A DNA stretch of 64,000 nucleotides from assembly GCF_946479755.1 (NCBI RefSeq), contig NZ_CAMLHC010000001.1, positions 124,001 through 188,000 on the forward strand, written 5' to 3'. The DNA comes from an uncultured Chitinophaga sp. Its GTDB lineage: Bacteria; Bacteroidota; Bacteroidia; Chitinophagales; Chitinophagaceae. Below the pieces are notes generated by a model. That model did not search any database and was not told where the DNA came from. It saw only the letters and a list, made by a program, of their open reading frames with translations. This document shows, one piece after another, positions 27,398-36,363 of the stretch (position 1 is its first letter; every line of letters starts with the position of its first letter). The position numbers were made by a program, and so were the translations under genes.

Positions 27398-28456
27398 ATG
27401 ATGACAGATGAACAACGCCTGAACGAATTGATCACTGCCCGGCTGGCCGGTACCATCGATGCGGATGGAATGGCCGAGCTGGAATCCCTGTTGCAGTCAT
27501 ATCCCGAACAACGGGCCTCTTTCTCGCTGCTGGAGCAATACTGGGACGCCGTCCCGGTAAACAGCCAGGCACCCGGGGATATTTTCCGGGACATCATGGC
27601 TGTGGCGGAGCCCGCCCAACCATCTCCCGAAAAAACAATAAAAAGGGGGATCATCTACCGGTTCCGGTGGCACTGGGGAGCGGCAGCAGTCACGTTGCTG
27701 GGCTTGTTCTTTTTGTTCAGACCCGACGGCAGGGCACATGAGCAGGTGGTGCGGACAGCCGACGGTGAACGGAAAACCTTCCGTCTGGCGGATGCCAGCA
27801 CCGTACACCTCAACGGCGGCAGCCAGCTGCGGTGCGTACTGGACGGCTCCCGCCGGGAGCTGTGGCTGGAAGGAGAAGCCTATTTCGAGGTGGCGCCTGA
27901 TCCGGCACGCCCTTTCGTGGTGCATGCTTCCGGCGTCAATATCCACGCGCTGGGCACCGCTTTTAACGTAAAAGCCTATCGTGGACAACCTTCCTGTGAG
28001 ACCACGCTGCTGGAAGGCGCCGTGGAAGTCTATGCGGATAAAACCCCTGATAGCAGGATACGCCTTCGGCCCTACGAAAAAGTATCACTGGACGGCACGG
28101 CCTCTATCGCCGCCCCGGTAAAAAAGATAAACCTGAAAACCATACACGCCGGCGCCCCGGCGACATTACCAGTCGCCACACCGCTGGCTGACAGCAGTCT
28201 GACTGAAACAGCCTGGGTCAGCAACCGGCTGCAATTTGACGAGATGGACTTTGAAGCACTGGCCCGCCTGCTGCAACGCTGGTACGGCGTCAGTATCACT
28301 TTCCGGGACGAAAAACCGAAGCACTATATCTTCAGCGGCGCTTTTGCCGGCGAAACCGTCACGCAGGCGCTGGACGCCCTGCAGCTGACAGAAGATTTCC
28401 GCTATGAAGTACAGGGCAACAACATTACCATATTTGGCACGTCAACTAAAAAATAA
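27398..28456 (+). CDS. FecR-family anti-sigma factor (locus 3)
   Basis: 352 residues. N-terminal sigma-binding helices (LNELITARLAGTIDADGMAE), one span at about 90-108 (WHWGAAAVTLLGLFFLF), and the FecR domain (DGERKTFRLADASTVHLNGG, then GEAYFEVAPDPARPFVVHA and ALGTAFNVKAY) followed by a DUF4974-type end with LARLLQRWYGVSITF. ATG ATG at 27398 allows two starts one codon apart. It belongs with the sigma gene upstream and the STN-bearing SusC downstream. A terminator on the opposite strand follows its stop by about 50 bases. Confidence 0.95.
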   Translation: MMTDEQRLNELITARLAGTIDADGMAELESLLQSYPEQRASFSLLEQYWDAVPVNSQAPGDIFRDIMAVAEPAQPSPEKTIKRGIIYRFRWHWGAAAVTLLGLFFLFRPDGRAHEQVVRTADGERKTFRLADASTVHLNGGSQLRCVLDGSRRELWLEGEAYFEVAPDPARPFVVHASGVNIHALGTAFNVKAYRGQPSCETTLLEGAVEVYADKTPDSRIRLRPYEKVSLDGTASIAAPVKKINLKTIHAGAPATLPVATPLADSSLTETAWVSNRLQFDEMDFEALARLLQRWYGVSITFRDEKPKHYIFSGAFAGETVTQALDALQLTEDFRYEVQGNNITIFGTSTKK

Positions 28457-28503
28457 GCAGTAAAAACCGTTATGAATCCTTAAAACACAGTAGAACAACA
28501 CAG

Positions 28504-28536
28504 AAAAAAAACAGGAAATGCTACGAACATTTCCTG
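28504..28536 (-). terminator. Minus-strand intrinsic terminator between fecR and susC (locus 3)
   Basis: A 9-bp perfect stem (28512-28520 with 28528-28536), seven-base loop, followed on the minus strand by eight T. On the coding strand the stem is preceded by A and not followed by T, so it ends antisense RNA only. Confidence 0.8.
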
Positions 28537-28610
28537 CTATTCCAGGTAAAGAAACAATGCAAATCCCCTTTGGCCGGGCGGACAAGGCATTGTTATTTTC
28601 TCACCCATCA
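28504..28610 (-). ncRNA. Predicted antisense small RNA over the susC leader (locus 3)
   Basis: Inferred minus-strand transcript of about 105 nt. It would start just beyond the TAAATTTG box (28621-28614 on the minus strand) and end in the T run after the hairpin at 28512-28536. It covers the whole fecR-susC leader. The -7 box overlaps the A of the susC ATG exactly as in locus 1, although no good -33 element is seen (a TTG is 14 bases upstream, too close). Expression is predicted, not shown. Confidence 0.5.
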
Positions 28611-28613
28611 TCA

Positions 28614-28621
28614 CAAATTTA
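28614..28621 (-). promoter_or_regulatory. Antisense -7 box at the susC start codon (locus 3)
   Basis: TAAATTTG on the minus strand, an exact TAnnTTTG match. Its first T pairs with the A of the susC start codon at 28621, the same offset as in locus 1. The -33 part is weak. Confidence 0.5.
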
Positions 28622-31600
28622 TGCAAAATGTCAACCAATCGCGTTGTCGCCGGCGAAGAACGGCGGTACTAAAGCCTCTAGTCATTATGAAGCTGTCATT
28701 TATTATTGTTTTAATCTCCTGTATGCAGGTGGCTGCCAGCGGCTATTCCCAGCGCCGGGTGACCCTGTCGGTCAAAGACACGGAGATCAAAAAAGTACTG
28801 GACCGGATCTCCGGACAGACGGACGTACGTTTCCTGTACAGTGACCGTAAAGTGGACCTGCACCGGAAAGTAAGCCTCCATGCGGAAGAAGAACCGCTGC
28901 CCGTACTGCTGGACAAACTGCTGGCCGGCAGCGGGTTTACCTATAAAGAACTGGAAAACAAATTGGTGGTCATCATCCCGGAGAACACCGGCTGGGAAAA
29001 CATCCAGGTAAAAGGAAAGGTGACCGGCGCCGACGATGGCAGTCCCCTGCCGGGCGTAACGGTGCAGGTGAAAGGTACCGCCATCGGCACGCTGACGGAC
29101 GAAAACGGTAATTTTCAGCTGAATGCACCTGCCGGCGGCACCCTGCTGTTCCGCTACGTAGGCTACGACCAGCTGGAAATGCCGGTGAAAGGCAATATGC
29201 AGGTGCAGCTGAAAAAATCCTCCAGCGCCCTCTCCGAAGTGGTGGTGGTAGGTTACGGTACCACCCAGAAAAAAGACCTCACCGGCTCGGTGGTGAGCGT
29301 TTCTCCCAAAGACTTCAACAAAGGGATCATCAACAACCCCGTGCAGGTGCTGCAGGGCAAGGTAGCCGGTCTGGTCATCAGTAAACCCGGCGGCAATCCC
29401 AACGGAAAAATCAGCATCCGCCTCAGAGGTGCCTCCTCCCTGTCGGCCAGCAGTCAGCCGCTGTTCGTGGTGGACGGTATCCCCGGGATAGACATCAACG
29501 TGGTGCCACCCGATGACATCGTGTCCATCGACGTGCTGAAAGATGCTTCCGCAGCAGCGATCTACGGCTCCCGCGGCGCCAACGGCGTTATCATCGTCAC
29601 CACCCGCCGTGGTAAAGAGGGCGCCCCGCAGGTATCCTACAGCGGTTACGTGGGCTTCGACCAGATCGCCAACACCTACGACGTACTGAATGCCGACCAA
29701 TACCGGAAATACCTGAAGGATAATAATATCGACCCCAACGGGTTTGACCTGGGCGCCAGCACCGACTGGCAGAAAGCCATCACCCGCACAGGCGTAAGCC
29801 ATAACCACAACCTCTCCATGGGCGGTGGCAAAGGAGACACCCGCTATAGCGCCTCTGTCAACTATCTCAACAACGAAGGTGTGGTGATCAACTCCGGCCT
29901 GGAACGTATTATCGGTCGCATCACGCTGGACCAGGGCATCTTCGATAACCGCCTCCGCATCGGCCTGTCTATGAACTATGTAGGGGAGAAGAACCGCTAC
30001 CAGGGCCAGAACCCTGACGACCAGGGAGATAACCGCCTCTGGGAACAGTCCATCGCCTATAACCCCACCGCACCCATCTACAAACCCGATGGCACCTACT
30101 TCGAAAAACTGGACATCAACGATAACTATAACCCGGTAGCGCTGGCCAACCAGATCAAACATCAGCGCGCCTTCAATAAATTTATCGGGTCCGCCAAGAT
30201 CACCTACGACATCACGAAAAACCTGACCTACGATCTGTTATTGGGACTGGAAAGAGCTTCCAGCGACAGAGGCATGTATTATTCCAAAAAGTCGCCGGTG
30301 ATCGAAGGCGCAGGCAGCAACGGCACCGCCACCCGTGAATCCAAAACATGGGACAACAAAACACTGGAGACCTATTTCACCTACGCCAAACAATGGCAGC
30401 AACACAACCTGAAACTTACTGCCGGTTATTCCTATCAGAATTTCTTCACCAATTCCATGAATGCCGGTAATACCCAGTTTGTGTCGGATATCTTCGGATA
30501 TGATAACCTGGGCGCTGGTCAGGCTGATCTGCCTACTGTTGGTTCCGGAGCAGGCGAGAATGCACTGGTGTCCTTTATCGGCCGCGCTTTCTATAGCTAT
30601 CACGATAAATACCTGCTCACCGGTACCCTTCGTCGTGACGGGTCCACCCGTTTCGGCAGGCAAAAAAAATGGGGCACCTTCCCGTCAGCCTCCTTCGCAT
30701 GGCGCCTGACACAGGAACCTTTCCTCGCCGGCAGCTCCTGGCTGGAAGACCTGAAACTGCGTGTAGGCTATGGCGTTACCGGTAACCAGGAAATCGAAAA
30801 CTATAAATCGCCGCTGACTTACAGCCCCGGTGGTAAAGTGCTGGACAACGGCCGCTGGGTGACGTCCTACAAAATCGGACAAAATGAAAATGCCAATCTC
30901 CGCTGGGAGTCCACCGCACAGTTCAATGCCGGCATCGATTTCAGCCTGTTCAAAGGGCGGCTGACAGGTACCCTCGAATACTACGACAAACGCACCAAAG
31001 ACCTGTTGTTTAACTACAACGTGCCTTCTCCGCCGTACCTGTTCCCGACGATCCTGGCCAACGTAGGACAGATCAGCAACAAAGGCGTGGAACTGTCGCT
31101 CAGCGCAGGCGTTATCCAGCGGAATGACTTCAGCTGGGATGTCTCTTTCAATATCTCCCGCAACTACAACGAGATACTGTCTATCGCCAACGACCAGTTT
31201 AAAAGTGATGCCATCTATTCCGGTACCGTGGGTGCCCGTGGCCTTACGGCGGTGCAGATCGTGAAAGTAGTGCCGGGGTATTCTATCGGAACCTTCTACA
31301 TCCCGCAATATGACGGGGTGGACGCCAACGGCAACCAGCAGTTCAAAGACCTCGACGGCAACGGTTCCTTCGACTTCCGCAGCGACAGCCGCGTGGCCGG
31401 TAACGGTCTGCCTAAATACCAGGCCGGTCTTGCCAATACTTTCCGTTACAAGAACTTCGATCTTAATTTCCTCCTGCGCAGCCTCTTCGGCTACCAGATC
31501 TTCAACGCTACAGAACTGGTGCTCGGCGACCGTTTCAGCCGCCTGCCCGGAAGGAATATCATCGCCAAATATGCCGACAGCAATATCCGCGGTACGTATG

Positions 31601-31860
31601 TGTCTGACCGCTTTATCGAAAACGGCGCGTTCCTGCGGCTGGACAACTTCACCCTCGGCTACAACATCCCTGCGGCCAACAGTAAACGGTTCGCCAACCC
31701 GCGGGTGTATGTTTCCGGGCAGAACCTCTTCATCCTGACCGCTTACTCCGGTCTGGACCCTGAACTGCCTATCGACGGGCTTTCCCCCGGTATCGATAAC
31801 CGGAACGTATATCCGAAAACACGCTCCCTCGCAGTGGGCTTTACGGTGAACTTTAAATAA
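28621..31860 (+). CDS. SusC/RagA TonB-linked outer-membrane transporter with STN domain (locus 3)
   Basis: 1079 residues from ATG at 28621; another ATG at 28687 would start right at the signal peptide (MKLSFIIVLISCMQVAASGY). The first has an Arg-rich leader (CRRRRTAV). STN domain at about 44-115 (RRVTLSVKDTEIKKVLDRIS), carboxypeptidase-like domain (GKVTGADDGSPLPGVTVQVK), TonB-box region (LSEVVVVGYGTTQKKDLTGS), plug with IYGSRGANGVIIVTTRRGKE and a barrel ending SLAVGFTVNFK. STN plus sigma/FecR genes make a complete sensing system. The susD gene follows with two bases between stop and start. Confidence 0.96.
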   Translation: MQNVNQSRCRRRRTAVLKPLVIMKLSFIIVLISCMQVAASGYSQRRVTLSVKDTEIKKVLDRISGQTDVRFLYSDRKVDLHRKVSLHAEEEPLPVLLDKLLAGSGFTYKELENKLVVIIPENTGWENIQVKGKVTGADDGSPLPGVTVQVKGTAIGTLTDENGNFQLNAPAGGTLLFRYVGYDQLEMPVKGNMQVQLKKSSSALSEVVVVGYGTTQKKDLTGSVVSVSPKDFNKGIINNPVQVLQGKVAGLVISKPGGNPNGKISIRLRGASSLSASSQPLFVVDGIPGIDINVVPPDDIVSIDVLKDASAAAIYGSRGANGVIIVTTRRGKEGAPQVSYSGYVGFDQIANTYDVLNADQYRKYLKDNNIDPNGFDLGASTDWQKAITRTGVSHNHNLSMGGGKGDTRYSASVNYLNNEGVVINSGLERIIGRITLDQGIFDNRLRIGLSMNYVGEKNRYQGQNPDDQGDNRLWEQSIAYNPTAPIYKPDGTYFEKLDINDNYNPVALANQIKHQRAFNKFIGSAKITYDITKNLTYDLLLGLERASSDRGMYYSKKSPVIEGAGSNGTATRESKTWDNKTLETYFTYAKQWQQHNLKLTAGYSYQNFFTNSMNAGNTQFVSDIFGYDNLGAGQADLPTVGSGAGENALVSFIGRAFYSYHDKYLLTGTLRRDGSTRFGRQKKWGTFPSASFAWRLTQEPFLAGSSWLEDLKLRVGYGVTGNQEIENYKSPLTYSPGGKVLDNGRWVTSYKIGQNENANLRWESTAQFNAGIDFSLFKGRLTGTLEYYDKRTKDLLFNYNVPSPPYLFPTILANVGQISNKGVELSLSAGVIQRNDFSWDVSFNISRNYNEILSIANDQFKSDAIYSGTVGARGLTAVQIVKVVPGYSIGTFYIPQYDGVDANGNQQFKDLDGNGSFDFRSDSRVAGNGLPKYQAGLANTFRYKNFDLNFLLRSLFGYQIFNATELVLGDRFSRLPGRNIIAKYADSNIRGTYVSDRFIENGAFLRLDNFTLGYNIPAANSKRFANPRVYVSGQNLFILTAYSGLDPELPIDGLSPGIDNRNVYPKTRSLAVGFTVNFK

Positions 31861-31862
31861 AT

Positions 31863-33362
31863 ATGATCATGAAGACTAGCATCTTAAAATATACTTTACT
31901 GGCAGGCATGGCCTGCGCTGCGTTCAGCTGTACCAAGCTGGATGAAACCTTTTACGACCGCGGTACCGACGATAACTTCCTGAAAACGGAAGATGAGCTG
32001 AACGCCTTCGCCAATGGGGCCTATGCCAATATGCGCAACTACCGGGACGCCTATTGGAAAATGAATGAAGTCACCACCGACGAAACCACGGTGCCCTCCC
32101 GCGGGGCCGACTGGAACGAGGGTGGCCTGTGGCGCGTGCTGATCAGCCACCAGTTCCCCGTCACACATCAGTATATCAATGATATGTGGAACAGCATCTA
32201 CCAGAATGGCGTTAACCCCATCAACGCCATCCTGCAGAAGATGGATCAATCTGCCATTCAGCTGCCCACCAAAGACCAGATCAAGGCACAAATGAAGGTG
32301 CTGCGTGCGTTTCACTTTTATCTCGCTATGGACGCTTTCGGCAATATTCCCATTGTGACGTCTTTCAGTCAGTCAGAGCCGCCTAAAAACACACCCCGGG
32401 CGCAGGCCTTTACATTCATTGAAAAAGAGATCCTGGACAATATCCAGGCGCTACCCGGAGAACTCAATACAAAAAATTACGGTAAAGTGACCAAAGGCAT
32501 GGGTTTCATGCTGCTGGCCAGGTTGTACGCCAACGCCCAGGTATATACGGGCACGCCGCGCTGGAACGATTGTATCCGTATGTGCGATTCCGTTACCAAA
32601 CAAGGGTATCAGCTGGAGGCGGACTACTTTGCCAATTTTGCCACGAAGAATGAATCTTCCAAAGAGAACATCTTCGTGGTGCCTTACGACGCCATCAATG
32701 CCAAAGGCATGATGCTGCACTACCTGACGCTGCATTACAACAACCGCTACACTTACGGTCTGCCCAGCGCTCCCTGGAACGGCTGGTGTACGCTCAAAGC
32801 GCATTATGAGTCCTACGACAACGACGACAAACGTAAAACCATGTTCCTCGTAGGGCAGCAATATGCGCAGGACGGCACGCCACTGAAGACGGAGCAGGGC
32901 GCTCCGCTGATCTTCACCCCGGAAATCAAGGAGCTGGCCAACGCCACCCAGACAGAAGGCGTGCGTATCGTAAAGTATGAAATCCAGAAGAACACGCCAT
33001 ACTCCGATCAGGACAACGACCTGGTGATTTTCCGTTATGCTGATGCGCTCATGCTCAAAGCAGAATGCCTGCTGCGTACAGGTCAGGCCGGTCCGGCCCT
33101 GGCGCTGGTCAACGAAGTGCGGGCGCGTAACTTCGCCACTGCCAAGCCGCTCGTGGCGCTCACACTGGATAATCTGCTGGCCGAAAGAGGGCGGGAGTTT
33201 ATCTGGGAAGGCTGCCGCCGGCAGGACCTTATCCGCTTCGGTAAATGGAACAGCGAATGGCAGTTCCACCCTGCGGATGCGGAGTTCAGGAAGTTGTTCC
33301 CCATCCCGCAGGCCCAGCTGGATGCGAATCCCAACCTGGTGCAGAATCCGGGGTACAAATAA
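31863..33362 (+). CDS. SusD/RagB-family lipoprotein (locus 3)
   Basis: 499 residues; lipobox at Cys23 (GMACAAFSC). Mature start KLDETFYDRGTDDNFLKTED, then MKVLRAFHFYLAMDAFGNIP, IFRYADALMLKAECLLRTGQ and the end QLDANPNLVQNPGY are typical of SusD. It is the last gene of locus 3, with a strong terminator after it. No degradative enzyme is adjacent, so the substrate may be processed by enzymes elsewhere or be a small molecule. Ligand unknown. Confidence 0.95.
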   Translation: MIMKTSILKYTLLAGMACAAFSCTKLDETFYDRGTDDNFLKTEDELNAFANGAYANMRNYRDAYWKMNEVTTDETTVPSRGADWNEGGLWRVLISHQFPVTHQYINDMWNSIYQNGVNPINAILQKMDQSAIQLPTKDQIKAQMKVLRAFHFYLAMDAFGNIPIVTSFSQSEPPKNTPRAQAFTFIEKEILDNIQALPGELNTKNYGKVTKGMGFMLLARLYANAQVYTGTPRWNDCIRMCDSVTKQGYQLEADYFANFATKNESSKENIFVVPYDAINAKGMMLHYLTLHYNNRYTYGLPSAPWNGWCTLKAHYESYDNDDKRKTMFLVGQQYAQDGTPLKTEQGAPLIFTPEIKELANATQTEGVRIVKYEIQKNTPYSDQDNDLVIFRYADALMLKAECLLRTGQAGPALALVNEVRARNFATAKPLVALTLDNLLAERGREFIWEGCRRQDLIRFGKWNSEWQFHPADAEFRKLFPIPQAQLDANPNLVQNPGYK

Positions 33363-33381
33363 AGTGATGTGATTTTTTAAG

Positions 33382-33423
33382 TAAAGGCTTTAGCGGTTTT
33401 TATCGCTAAAGCCTTTATTTTTT
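33382..33423 (+). terminator. Intrinsic terminator of locus 3
   Basis: 14-bp stem (33382-33395 with 33404-33417), eight-base loop, then a T run. It lies 20 bases after the susD stop. Confidence 0.92.
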
Positions 33424-33527
33424 ACTTTCGCTTACCGTTGATATTTTTTATATTTACCTATAGATTTGTTTTTATTTGAATGAATTTACGTAGCCCTTTC
33501 CTGATTGTAACCCGAGTATAGAACCTA

Positions 33528-34105
33528 TGAGAGAAAAAAATCAACATCGCGCAGCCCGGATTTTTGCCTTTTTGTTGTTGCTGCTGTTATATCCAATGGG
33601 AAGGCAGCTGTCGGCCAAACTCCCGGCGGCGTTCTTCCTTCGGCGACACCTGTGACCATCCCTGGCGCCTATACGAACACAACTATAAATTATATCCGGA
33701 CCTGGGAGCCATCCAGGCCCCTGACCGATCCCGCTACCGTAATTGCCCAGGGCAATCCGGTAGCCGATGTAAAGCAGACTACCCAATACTTTGATGGCCT
33801 TGGCCGGCCGCTGCAAACAGTGGCGAAAGGGATGGGAGGTACTGGTAATGATATGGTGACGCCGGTGGTATATGATGCTTTTGGACGGGAAGCGTTCAGG
33901 GCCGGCGACATTGGGGCGCTTGCTTAATGCGGGTGTGAACGCAGTACAAAAAGCAGCGTTTGAAGTAGATTCATACCGGGTGCAGTTTTCTTTTGACAGA
34001 AACTCGTATCCTGCACCTGGCGGAGCACGAAGCCTTGATGATATAAACGAAACAACATTAAGAACAATAATTGGTGATAATGGACAGCCCTTATATTCAT
34101 TTTAA
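33528..34105 (+). pseudogene. Gutted RHS/DUF6443 gene: N-terminal leader joined to a C-terminal tail
   Basis: Three reading frames are needed. From ATG at 33528 comes a signal peptide (RIFAFLLLLLLYPMGRQLSA). Near 33619 the frame shifts by one base and continues as the DUF6443 N-terminal block of Bacteroidota RHS proteins: NYIRTWEPSRPLTDPATVIA, then TTQYFDGLGRPLQTVAKG and VVYDAFGREAFR. Intact family members continue with YLPY and a core of about 1000 residues. Here the frame breaks at about 33901 and, in the third frame, reads LNAGVNAVQKAAFEVDSYRV to the stop at 34105, likely the old variable C-terminus. The core repeats are absent. I read this as an internal deletion that joined the two ends. 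The tail overlaps the next gene by 26 bases. Confidence 0.8.
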
Positions 34106-34841
34106 AGGATGCTTTGCGAAGCTTTTGGTAAGTACTATTTTATGCCTTATATGTTTTACCTGCTTTAGCCAGCAGGTAAAACTCCCGGCAAAGGCAGTTT
34201 CGCTTACCGAAGTATCCGGCCGATATCAGAAAGTCAACGGCAGCGAACTTTTGTTTCTAAATAAGAACGAAACATTCGTCTGCCTTAGAAACTATATCAA
34301 CAAATCCGATGTGGTAGTCCCTCTGTGTGATACACTGTGTAAAGGCTTCTGGAGCTTAAAGAATGGATTTATTATGCTAAAGAACGATAGTAATTTTAAT
34401 GAGATTTACTATGCAGTAGTGGAAGCTGAAAGACATAGCAGAGATTCTGTATACTTTAGAATTGTACTCCCCGAAGAAGATGCCCTTAGCTATCGTAATT
34501 TCAGATTTTCAATTACCACAACTCCGATTTACAGTCAATTCGAACAAACAGGCCAATCAGAATTTGCTATATCACGGCAGTTATGGAAAAATGGATCGTT
34601 CGGATTTGTTATACAGAATATTGCACCTAATGTGTATTATGGAGTGAAATCCTATCAGCGTGTTTATTTTAAGGTATTTGAATCCTACAAACCTTTAAAT
34701 AATGACGCAAATTATTTTACTATTCTCGTTAAAAATTTTAATCAGTGTTTCTATGAAGCAATGGACGTCGACGGAGAAATTATCGGGATTGATAATAATA
34801 CACTGGTTTGGAAAGGAAACGTCTATAAAAAAAGCCGATAG
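34080..34841 (+). CDS. Secreted AT-rich protein, candidate RHS-linked immunity or orphan gene
   Basis: 253 residues from ATG at 34080, with a signal peptide (LVSTILCLICFTCFSQQ). Base composition is clearly more AT-rich than the surrounding genes, with codons such as AAT, TAT and ATA frequent. The mature part contains GRYQKVNGSELLFLNKNETF and NYFTILVKNFNQCFYEAMDV. No known domain is recognised. It overlaps the tail of the RHS remnant by 26 bases, the usual place for an immunity gene of a polymorphic toxin, and its odd composition fits cassette exchange. Immunity function is an inference from position only. A perfect 11-bp inverted repeat lies in its early coding region (34154-34181). Confidence 0.7.
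   Translation: MDSPYIHFKGCFAKLLVSTILCLICFTCFSQQVKLPAKAVSLTEVSGRYQKVNGSELLFLNKNETFVCLRNYINKSDVVVPLCDTLCKGFWSLKNGFIMLKNDSNFNEIYYAVVEAERHSRDSVYFRIVLPEEDALSYRNFRFSITTTPIYSQFEQTGQSEFAISRQLWKNGSFGFVIQNIAPNVYYGVKSYQRVYFKVFESYKPLNNDANYFTILVKNFNQCFYEAMDVDGEIIGIDNNTLVWKGNVYKKSR
34154..34181. other. Perfect 11-bp inverted repeat inside the signal peptide region
   Basis: TTTTACCTGCT (34154-34164) mirrors AGCAGGTAAAA (34171-34181) with a six-base loop. It falls within codons at the signal peptide cleavage area. Without a T run it is not a normal terminator. Confidence 0.6.
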
Positions 34842-34973
34842 TTTCTGAGTTCAATTTAAAAACTTTTACAGGGAAGGTTGTTATAACCTACGACAAACAG
34901 CCAGTGGTGATGCCATAAGCCCTCGTTCAGGATATCTTCCACTGCTTCAGGTTGCACGACCAGCTTGCAGGGA

Positions 34974-35003
34974 TTGGGAAGATCGGAAAAGTATGCTATC
35001 TTG
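34974..35003 (+). promoter_or_regulatory. Likely promoter of the 35010 lipoprotein gene
   Basis: TTG (34974-34976), 20 bases, then TATCTTG (34997-35003), close to the Bacteroidota consensus. The ATG follows six bases later, so the leader would be very short or absent. Confidence 0.45.
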
Positions 35004-35009
35004 TGCACC

Positions 35010-35663
35010 ATGTTTTATAAAAAAGTTTGTTTACCACTGGCGGTGTGCGCAATCACCGCCTGTAGCAAATCCGGCAAGGATACGGACAAGAATACTGATC
35101 CCGTTGACCTGAACAGTATTTCCATTACCATAGAAGGCAACGTCAACCGGAAAATAGAAAGCAGGGGCCAGGATGTGAATGTGGGCCTGCTGAAGTTTAC
35201 CAGGACGACCCTGGAAGGATTCGGCGTAGGCAGTATTGTCTTTGACAACAATACGGATGCCAAGACGACCGTCAACACAGGGTTGATGAAAGTTGAGCTT
35301 CAGGAAAAAGGAGAACAACAGGGAGCGGCCACCGGCTCTTTGATAGCAGAGAACGGAAACAGCCAGATGGAGTACTCGGGGATGGCTTACTTTCAGTATT
35401 ACGATACCGATCCTGATCAGAACAACAGTAAAACCTATCTCACATTAACAGAAGTAAAAGATACTGCCCATCTGCTGAAGTTAAGCGGACGATTCCGGTA
35501 TAATGCGGCCTATAGCCCCAGCCCGCTGTCTGAACCTTGTATAAAAGAAGGTCTTGCCAACGCCGGCCGTATCCCGATGTACAACCCGGACCTCTGCGGC
35601 GCCAAAAAGGTAAAGGTATCCGGTACCTTTACTATTTACCTGGATAAAGTGATGCAGCAGTAA
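35010..35663 (+). CDS. Unknown lipoprotein
   Basis: 217 residues from ATG at 35010; in-frame codons further upstream lie before the promoter. Lipobox at about Cys18 (LAVCAITACSK). The mature part begins with a Lys/Asp-rich linker (SGKDTDKNTDPVD) and has beta-type strands (ISITIEGNVNRKIESRGQDV, KKVKVSGTFTIYLDKVMQQ) with two Cys late (EPCIKEG, PDLCGAK) that could bond. I do not recognise the family. It sits in an accessory region of small envelope proteins after the RHS remnant. Confidence 0.75.
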   Translation: MFYKKVCLPLAVCAITACSKSGKDTDKNTDPVDLNSISITIEGNVNRKIESRGQDVNVGLLKFTRTTLEGFGVGSIVFDNNTDAKTTVNTGLMKVELQEKGEQQGAATGSLIAENGNSQMEYSGMAYFQYYDTDPDQNNSKTYLTLTEVKDTAHLLKLSGRFRYNAAYSPSPLSEPCIKEGLANAGRIPMYNPDLCGAKKVKVSGTFTIYLDKVMQQ

Positions 35664-35790
35664 TCCGCTGGGTATGGATACCGCCATCGGGCAATAGCGA
35701 CAACTATATATTTACGGCAACCAGATTTCAGTACTAAGTCTTAGCTTGGGACGCAAATACCTCATTCTTTCACTGAAATCCTGCCACTAT

Positions 35791-36276
35791 ATGCGGAAAC
35801 TACCTTTTGTTACGTCTTTTTTCCTGTTCATTTTTATCCTGATGCCATTTGCCGGAAAGGCACAGATGGATAGTACTGCGTATACTGAGTTTATGAGAGC
35901 TGTCAGTAAAAGCGTTCGTCTGTCCGTTGATTTTATCGATCATGGGCAGCCGACGGAGTTCGCCCTGGTGTATACCCATACGAAAGGTAAACGAACCATA
36001 CGCTGTTTTCCCGAGGGCATACCACAGAAAGTTCGCCGGTGTTTTTGGGAATCGGAGCGAGTGATCAGGGATGCAAAGTGGCGGCAGATATTTCCTGGAC
36101 TCGCAGCCAGTGATGATTTTAGTATAGCCGTGCCTTTTGTAGTGCGCATAGAGAATGATCCGAATGCAAACAGTTTCAATGAGGGAAAGACAGCCGACGA
36201 ACGTTTCAACATCGGGACAAAGGTGGCACCGCCTTACAGGGTCTGTGATCCGGTGATTGTTACATTAAAAAGATAG
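35791..36276 (+). CDS. Unknown small secreted protein
   Basis: 161 residues from ATG at 35791, chosen because a signal peptide follows (VTSFFLFIFILMPFAGKAQ). The mature part has EFALVYTHTKGKRTIRCFPE and VRRCFWESERVIRDAKWRQI, with two Cys residues, and ends in PPYRVCDPVIVTLKR, a TonB C-terminal-like ending by feel but too short to call. No family recognised. It is one of three adjacent single genes of unknown function. Confidence 0.7.
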   Translation: MRKLPFVTSFFLFIFILMPFAGKAQMDSTAYTEFMRAVSKSVRLSVDFIDHGQPTEFALVYTHTKGKRTIRCFPEGIPQKVRRCFWESERVIRDAKWRQIFPGLAASDDFSIAVPFVVRIENDPNANSFNEGKTADERFNIGTKVAPPYRVCDPVIVTLKR

Positions 36277-36363
36277 TTGATCCTCGTGCCGTGGTTATTT
36301 TGTATAAGGTGATGGTTTCATGTTTTTTTCTGAATTTTGTGAAAATAGGTTATCCCACACAGC

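Noticed and set aside
34856..35011. 51-codon minus-strand frame beginning MVHKIAYFSDLPNPCKLVV
   Set aside because: It reads somewhat like protein, but its ATG shares bases with the start codon of the plus-strand lipoprotein and overlaps that gene's promoter. It may be a fragment; support is too weak to call.
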